Source: Hydractinia symbiolongicarpus
Lineage: Eukaryota > Cnidaria > Hydrozoa > Anthoathecata > Hydractiniidae
Length of the DNA stretch: 64,000 nucleotides
Assembly (NCBI RefSeq): GCF_029227915.1
Contig: NC_079880.1
Location: 11,681,501-11,745,500 of the forward strand
Direction: 5' to 3'
Below the pieces are notes generated by a model. That model had not been told where the DNA came from. It saw nothing but the letters and a program-made list of their open reading frames with translations, and made no database searches. Shown here one piece after another: positions 58,975 to 64,000 of this stretch; the first letter of the stretch is position 1; each line of letters opens with the position of its first letter. Made by a program: the position numbers and the translations under genes.

Positions 58975-59180
58975 TTCAGCACTTTTTCTGTGACGTTATC
59001 GGAAGCTTAAAATTTGTCGAATGTACCACTGTCTGCTGAAAATTTAATTACTTACATTTTAGAGCGAATTCTGTTTAAAGTTTCTAACTGCCAAAAGGTA
59101 TTTTACATGATTTCCAGTTCGCGTGGATTGAGGCAAAAAATTTCCCAAAAATCATCTTTTTCGATTTTTTGGTAAAATCC
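58975..59180. repeat. Diverged fragment of the piggyBac-type MITE
   Basis: Matches 60340-60520 over 'ttttctgtgacgt-atc-gaagctt', 'ccacttctgcttgaaa'-like sequence and 'gtttgaagtttct'. The TTAA-CCCT end is not preserved. Confidence 0.6.
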
Positions 59181-59574
59181 GAAAAAAATCGGGTAATCGG
59201 ATTAATTAACAGACCAAAATTTACGGAAAATTGTCAGTCTTATTATTTTTAAGTTCTAGGGATAGTATTATTGAAGGTTATTGTATTGTCCCTATTACAA
59301 AGATTTCATAGAGATTTTCAGGAATAGTTTCGTGCAATATCAAAAGCTGTGATGGGACCTAAATCCATGGCACACTGGTACTGAATAGTTAGATATGGAA
59401 ACTCAGTACTCAATTATGAAACATAGCAAAAAAGATTTACAAAAATTTGTTGCAAGCATAGTTCTGCACATGCACATTTATGTTTACTTCATAAAGTAAC
59501 GCGAAACAAAAGCCTTTCAACTACCACATTTGCAAATATGTCACTCAAAATCATAGTAATAAACATATGTATTT

Positions 59575-59763
59575 ATGATGTGGCGACAGGCTTCTCGTTA
59601 TCCTTCATCTGAAACTTTGTATAATGTCAACGATGGTGCTAGTGATGGAGCTATTCCTCTCAAAAGGGATGTGAATCTGACAGACTGTTTAGATTCACGG
59701 CGAAGACCATCGAAAGAGTACATACAGCCTGAAGTAGATGGAGAGGGTACTCCAAAAACGTAA
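59575..59763 (+). CDS. Hypothetical short ORF
   Basis: Encodes 62 residues starting MMWRQASRYPSSETLYNVND and continuing GASDGAIPLKRDVN. Composition is more protein-like than its neighbours, and it could be a terminal exon, but no partner exon or family was recognised. Confidence 0.15.
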   Translation: MMWRQASRYPSSETLYNVNDGASDGAIPLKRDVNLTDCLDSRRRPSKEYIQPEVDGEGTPKT

Positions 59764-60169
59764 CAAAGCTTGTAAGTGAAAAAGCCATCAACTGACAGTT
59801 TGATTATTTTATTTAACATACATTGTACTTAGTATCACGAGATAGTTACAGAATATCAAGTCTGCTAAATTACGCGCCTCGAGTGCCTACATGCTTTACG
59901 TGCCTATTTGCCTCTGTGCCTTCGTGCCCAAGTTCCTTAATTTGTTATGTGCCTCGCTGATTTACGTGATTTTGTGCTTTACAAGGCTACGTATCTTTAC
60001 GACGCAGGAGTGATTACTTTGAGTTTCTCCAACGAAAGTTTCTCCCTTCGAAGTATTTATGCTTTATCAATTAATCCTTTTATATAATTTTTTTGCAGAT
60101 ATAATAAAATGTACACAATTTAAAAAATTAATCGCTTTATAAAATTGGGAAATTTAAAATATACATGAA

Positions 60170-60559
60170 TTAACCCTATTCGGTCCGGGGTTTTTCGAAC
60201 ATACTATGACCGGGGGGGGGGGGGGGGCGGATTCCGCCCCCCCCTCAATAACTTTTCATAGGGTTGTTCAAATTGAATCAAACTTGGCACACTTATATTA
60301 CGTCATAAAAGGTACAAAATGGCGCCAATAAACTTTTGCTTGCGTCAGCACATTTTCTGTGACGTCATCAGAAGCTTGAAAATTGTTAAAAATGCCACTA
60401 TCTGCTTGAAATATAATTAATTTATAAATATAATTAATTTTTACATTCTGTTTGAAGTTTCTGAAAGCTAAATAAAAGTTATTTAACATATCTTCCGGTT
60501 TTTACATGGATCGGATAAAAAATTGCCAAATCCGCCCCCCCCGGACCGAATAGGGTTAA
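60170..60559. mobile_element. piggyBac-type MITE (~390 bp)
   Basis: TTAA-CCCTATTCGGTCCGGGG at the left and CCCCGGACCGAATAGGG-TTAA at the right are perfect inverted ends with TTAA target sites, as in piggyBac transposons. The left subterminal region has a run of G, then GGATTCC, then a run of C (60211-60244), which folds on itself. No transposase. Confidence 0.85.
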
Positions 60560-60661
60560 AACAATTATAGTTTCCACCCTTTTTCAAAAAGTGTCTCAAT
60601 ATAATTATACGAATCATTCAAACTACATCAAACGCATTATATAGAAAACAGTTTTATAATG

Positions 60662-61455
60662 AAACAAGAAGCCCTGGGGGCTCTAAGAATTTCCGCTCGC
60701 TACCAAAATATTTGATGACAACCTGCTAATTCGTTGTGTTATCGTGCCAAACATTCGAAGAGGTTTGGTGCTTGAAGCTCTGAAGATAAAGCACACAAGT
60801 GACATTACATCTTACAACAAACGCAAACAAAACGAGACGTGTCATAATAAACTCACACTTTAAAAGAAATTGCGAACAAAAATTATAGCCTATCATTCAT
60901 GATTGAAAGTCTTCCGATTGAAACGTGTATGGTCTTAAACGGCATTTAGTTGACAAAAAAAACAAAATTTTGATGCCACCATCATGTTCAGCATACTTTT
61001 TTTATTAACTGTGCCAAATTTTGTCGAAAATAAAGTAGTTTAAATTTTTGGACCAATTTTGGCCTAAAATGACATTTCAGGTGGCAAAAAATCAAAATTT
61101 TGATGCCACCATCATGTTCAGCATACTTTTTTTATTAACTGTGCCAAATTTTGTCGAAAATAAAGTAGTTTAAATTTTTGGACCAATTTTGGCCTAAAAT
61201 GATATTTCAGGTGGCAAAAAATCAAAATTTTGATGTCACTATCATGTTCAGCATATTTTTTTTGTGATCTGTGCGAAATATTGTGGAAAATAAAGTAGTT
61301 ATAATTATTGAACCAATTTTGGCCTAAAATGACATTTAGGTAACAAAAAATCAGAGAAACGTGAAATCCCAGGGTCGATTTTTTCTCAAAAAATGCTCCA
61401 AAAGAAAAAACGACGGTTTTAAAGAATTTCCTACGCCTTCGGGCGCGGAAATTCA
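60662..61455 (-). mobile_element. Non-autonomous minisatellite element (copy 2)
   Basis: Reverse-complement copy of 964-1990, with the same two terminal hairpins (GGAAATTC/GAATTTCC at 61424-61455; GCCCTGGGGGC at 60671-60681). It carries about three rather than five internal units of 129-130 bases (ggcctaaaat near 61061, 61190 and 61320). The ORF 61118-61459 is the repeat. Confidence 0.75.
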
Positions 61456-62006
61456 ACAAAAATTGTCAAAATATTATGAAATTTCAATTAACGCAAAATC
61501 CCTAGGTCACGTAATTACAAAAGCACGTAAATAAACACGAAATGGCACGAAAGCACGTAAAAGCTACGTCACTCAAAGCACGTAGCACGAGGGCACTCGA
61601 AGCACGCAATTTAGCGGCTGTTGTTGAAAGGCAAAAATTTAGCTACTCAAGACATTCGCAAGAAAAACTGTGAAAATACGATTTATAAAATTTCTAACCT
61701 GATAGAAATGAGTTGGATAATTTCACAACCTGGGGCATGACTGAAGCAGCAAAAATAAACGTCGGTTAGAAAAGAGTTTCAAACGTTTTAGATGCGTATA
61801 ATTATTTGATAAAACCGTAAAGGGCTAAAATATATTAGGGATATTTAAAGAAAAAAGAATTATCCTTTCTGTTCCTCACCACCTCTTAACTGACAATTTT
61901 CTAAGGAATTACCGTACTATCATTTCGAAAATATTTCGGCTATTTTAAGTTTGACTAAAAATGATGACAGTCACCAAATCTTAACCCTGGAACTGTATCA
62001 CGAACG

Positions 62007-62112
62007 ACGTCATCTAAACGTTTTAATTCAACGTCATCTAAACGTCATCTAAGCGTCATCTAAACGTCATCTAAACGTCATCTAAACGTCATCTAAACGT
62101 CATCTAAACGTT
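62007..62112. repeat. 12-bp satellite ACGTCATCTAAA
   Basis: About eight near-perfect units, beginning and ending with an extended version 'aaacgttttaattc', so the array itself is bordered by a short direct repeat. Confidence 0.9.
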
Positions 62113-63156
62113 TTAATTCCAACAGACAGTTTACTTTTCTTGCTCATTTTCTGTATTAAAAAGTAAACAAACTCAACTTTGTTGAATTTATGTATTCTAA
62201 TCATGGAAGCTTACGTTGGGTTGTTTAATATCTATAAACCTTTGTTACAACAATATCACGTTTATACTACAAACGTAGATCGTGAGAGAGAAACCGAAAA
62301 TGTTTCTCTTTGCGTTTTCTTCACCAATCTAATGTACATCTTATGTTTCACTGGCTAGGGTGTGATGTTTTAAGCTAAATATTGAAATGACGGGTTAACG
62401 GCAGGTTTATTTAGACGGAAACTACGAGAAAGTTTTTTAAAAAATGCATTATGCCTAAAAGAGTGCACTGCTATAAATGCTCCACACAGACTTGTTACGA
62501 TTCCATGTGCTAAGTACTTAACCCTGCATCGCTTTTGCATAATGTTAAAATTTTCACATAAAATTATTGTACAAACAGACAGAAGTACTATAGAATTTTG
62601 ACTCTGCAATTTCATCCATTCCTATAACAAGTGTATGTTGTAGAAATGTCTCTGCTCAAAGTAAGCTGCTTGTCATAAGGATATTTTACTAATAATGTCA
62701 TTCTTATTTTTGTTTTTGTTTGATATCGTGGTAAAGAAGTACTTTGTAGAATATTATTCCGCTCTGTTGTGAATCTCCATTGATCCTTCTTCGAATAATG
62801 ACTAAATAAATGCCGAAAATTGAGCCTGCCTTATTTGGAACCAAAACAATTCTATCTAAAAAAGATTTTTGTAAATAAATTGCAAAAAAATTACTTCGAG
62901 GATGCACAATAGGTCCGGAATACAAATTTCTAATTTTATTTTCTATTTCTATATAGTAAACGACCTTATGGTTATTTTTGAATATTTTTTATGGTATTAG
63001 GAAATGTAAAAACAATATTCCTAGCAAAAAATTCCGCAGGTTATTGAAGCAGTGAATAAATCCATACATAAGGTGTTACAGAACCCAAAAAATTGACTAC
63101 TATGAAAATACAAGATTGATGTTTTTTTACCTTTATTTATATATGTATTATTAACT
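62113..63156. other. Intergenic, no gene supported
   Basis: ORFs at 62370-62615 and 62704-62925 (minus) show no recognisable domain. The region would hold the 3' flank of the repeat-protein ORF. Confidence 0.4.
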
Positions 63157-63900
63157 TTAAGACGTTGTACTAACAAATGAAATGTTAACACTTGGTATTT
63201 GTATCACTTGACCATGTTCATCAACATGTACTCGAGATGATAGTGGTAACACGGAAGCTTGTGCTTGACCGTGAGTATTAGTGTATACCTGGGATGATTG
63301 AGGTAAAACTGTCACTTGTGTTTGGCTAAGTTCATTAATGTGAACTCGAGATGATGGAGATAATACCGACACTTGCGTTTGACCATGATCAACAGCATTA
63401 ACTCGAGATGATGGAGATAACACTGATGCTTGCTCTTGACCATGTTCATCAACTTGCATACGGGATGATGGAGATAACAATGAAATTTGCGTCGGAACAC
63501 TACTTGGATAATATACCATGTTCGTAGGTTGTTCACTTGTATCATTGACAACTTGATATTGATAGTTTTCATGGTCTTTTTTTATCGTTCTTAATCTGCG
63601 TTCTTTTGCTAGTAGGTCGGTCATACGAAAATGCAACTTTGCTTGTTGGTGATTTAGCACTTGCATTTCTTCTCTCAGTTGCATAATCTGTGTGGAATCT
63701 GATTGCTGATTGGCTAAGGTTAAATTCATGTGACATTGTCTCATTTTACGGCTGACATTTTCTCTTTCTGAATTCAAACGTTTCTTTGCTTCCTGTATCT
63801 TTTCCTTTGTCATTTTCTGCTTTTTCTTTTCTTCGGCAGCAACACGATTTTCCGGGATGGCAATGGAACGCGATTTACCTAAATTAAAGGTTACTATCAT
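63157..63900 (-). CDS. Coiled-coil protein with five 19-residue C-terminal repeats, unrecognised
   Basis: A 247-residue ORF starts at 63900. Residues 20-115 are highly charged, with heptad-like spacing (KKKQKMTKEKIQEAKKRLNS, MQLREEMQVLNHQQAKLHFR), so a coiled coil is likely. Residues 136-230 are five tandem 19-residue repeats of the form Q-x-Q-x-S-V-L-S-P-S-S-R-V-x-x-x-x-H-G. The DNA repeats (57 bp) are diverged at third positions, which suggests the repeat is translated. The tail is IQIPSVNISFVSTTS. An AG just before the ATG could be an acceptor, making this the last exon of a longer gene to the right. Could be a host regulatory protein or the accessory half of a transposon; I cannot decide. 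Confidence 0.55.
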   Translation of the reverse strand: MIVTFNLGKSRSIAIPENRVAAEEKKKQKMTKEKIQEAKKRLNSERENVSRKMRQCHMNLTLANQQSDSTQIMQLREEMQVLNHQQAKLHFRMTDLLAKERRLRTIKKDHENYQYQVVNDTSEQPTNMVYYPSSVPTQISLLSPSSRMQVDEHGQEQASVLSPSSRVNAVDHGQTQVSVLSPSSRVHINELSQTQVTVLPQSSQVYTNTHGQAQASVLPLSSRVHVDEHGQVIQIPSVNISFVSTTS

Positions 63901-64000
63901 CTATTATTGCTAATCAATGGAAAGCCAATATTGAACATCCAGATCTGTATGTCTAAAGGTTATGTTTATCATTTCCTTTTTATTTTAACATTATTACAAC

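Larger units (their letters stand above)
59864..61615. mobile_element. TIR element carrying two nested insertions (1.75 kb)
   Basis: GCTAAATTACGCGCCTCGAG at 59864 pairs with its imperfect complement ending TTTAGC at 61615. The arms continue for roughly 120 bases as low-complexity 'gcacgtaa/tacgtgc' repeats. A piggyBac MITE (60170-60559) and a minisatellite element (60662-61455) lie inside, so the original element was under 600 bases. Confidence 0.65.

Noticed and set aside
1-64000. tRNA or rRNA genes
   Set aside because: No A-box/B-box pair of tRNA type and no rRNA-like conserved stretch was found by eye on either strand.

Overview
This is AT-rich eukaryotic (animal) DNA in which genes are sparse and transposable-element remains are dense. 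Nothing in it looks bacterial. A non-bilaterian animal, most likely a cnidarian (perhaps a hydrozoan), fits best: intronless class C GPCRs, a dermatopontin-type matrix protein with 'HNNH-EDRR' repeats, and DIRS, Penelope-like, LINE, Helitron, hAT and piggyBac elements together. This taxonomic call is inference from family content; no rRNA or mitochondrial marker is present.

Credible host genes are few. (1) A four-exon dermatopontin-like secreted protein on the minus strand (17018-18158), with good splice sites and a TATA box. (2) A three-exon gene for a small secreted cysteine-rich peptide precursor with an internal basic cleavage site, minus strand (29974-30551). (3) Two intronless class C GPCR paralogues of about 750 residues in opposite orientation (37642-39900 minus, 53785-56016 plus). 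(4) Between them, an intron-containing S-adenosylmethionine synthetase (MAT) pseudogene, minus strand (46463-49112). Its decay is visible directly: two stop codons, a frameshifting deletion, one missing exon and a missing 5' exon. (5) A coiled-coil ORF with five 19-residue tandem repeats at the right edge (63157-63900 minus), not recognised.

Layout. 1-2.1 kb: 5' part of a Penelope-like reverse transcriptase, then a minisatellite-bearing element flanked by 90-bp direct repeats. 3.9-4.05 kb: a 110-bp miniature Helitron. 6.0-9.8 kb: a decayed DIRS-type retroelement (gag, RT, RNase H, tyrosine recombinase). 10.2-10.9 kb: a complete non-autonomous Helitron. 12.7-22.45 kb: a giant inverted repeat with arms of about 3.7 kb, each containing an approximately 1.9-kb Helitron, and the dermatopontin gene in the spacer. 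24.2-26.2 kb: Helitron termini and repeats with a period of about 119 bp. 26.6-29.75 kb: a hAT-like non-autonomous element, followed by the cysteine-rich peptide gene. 31-36.3 kb: a minisatellite, a 1.9-kb TIR element and another Helitron. 37.6-56 kb: the GPCR pair enclosing a LINE RT fossil (43.8-45.2 kb), the MAT pseudogene and two abutting Helitrons (49.3-52.05 kb). 56.8-62.1 kb: a Tc1/mariner-like MITE, a nested set (a TIR element holding a piggyBac MITE and a second minisatellite element), and a 12-bp satellite.

The structural theme is one Helitron family. Its termini (5' TCTATATAATAATACG, 3' hairpin GTGGATTTTTCCAC plus CTAG, inserted between A and T) recur across the window and account for much of what otherwise looks like anonymous repeat. 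The most notable local structure is the inverted duplication enclosing an apparently intact extracellular-matrix gene.
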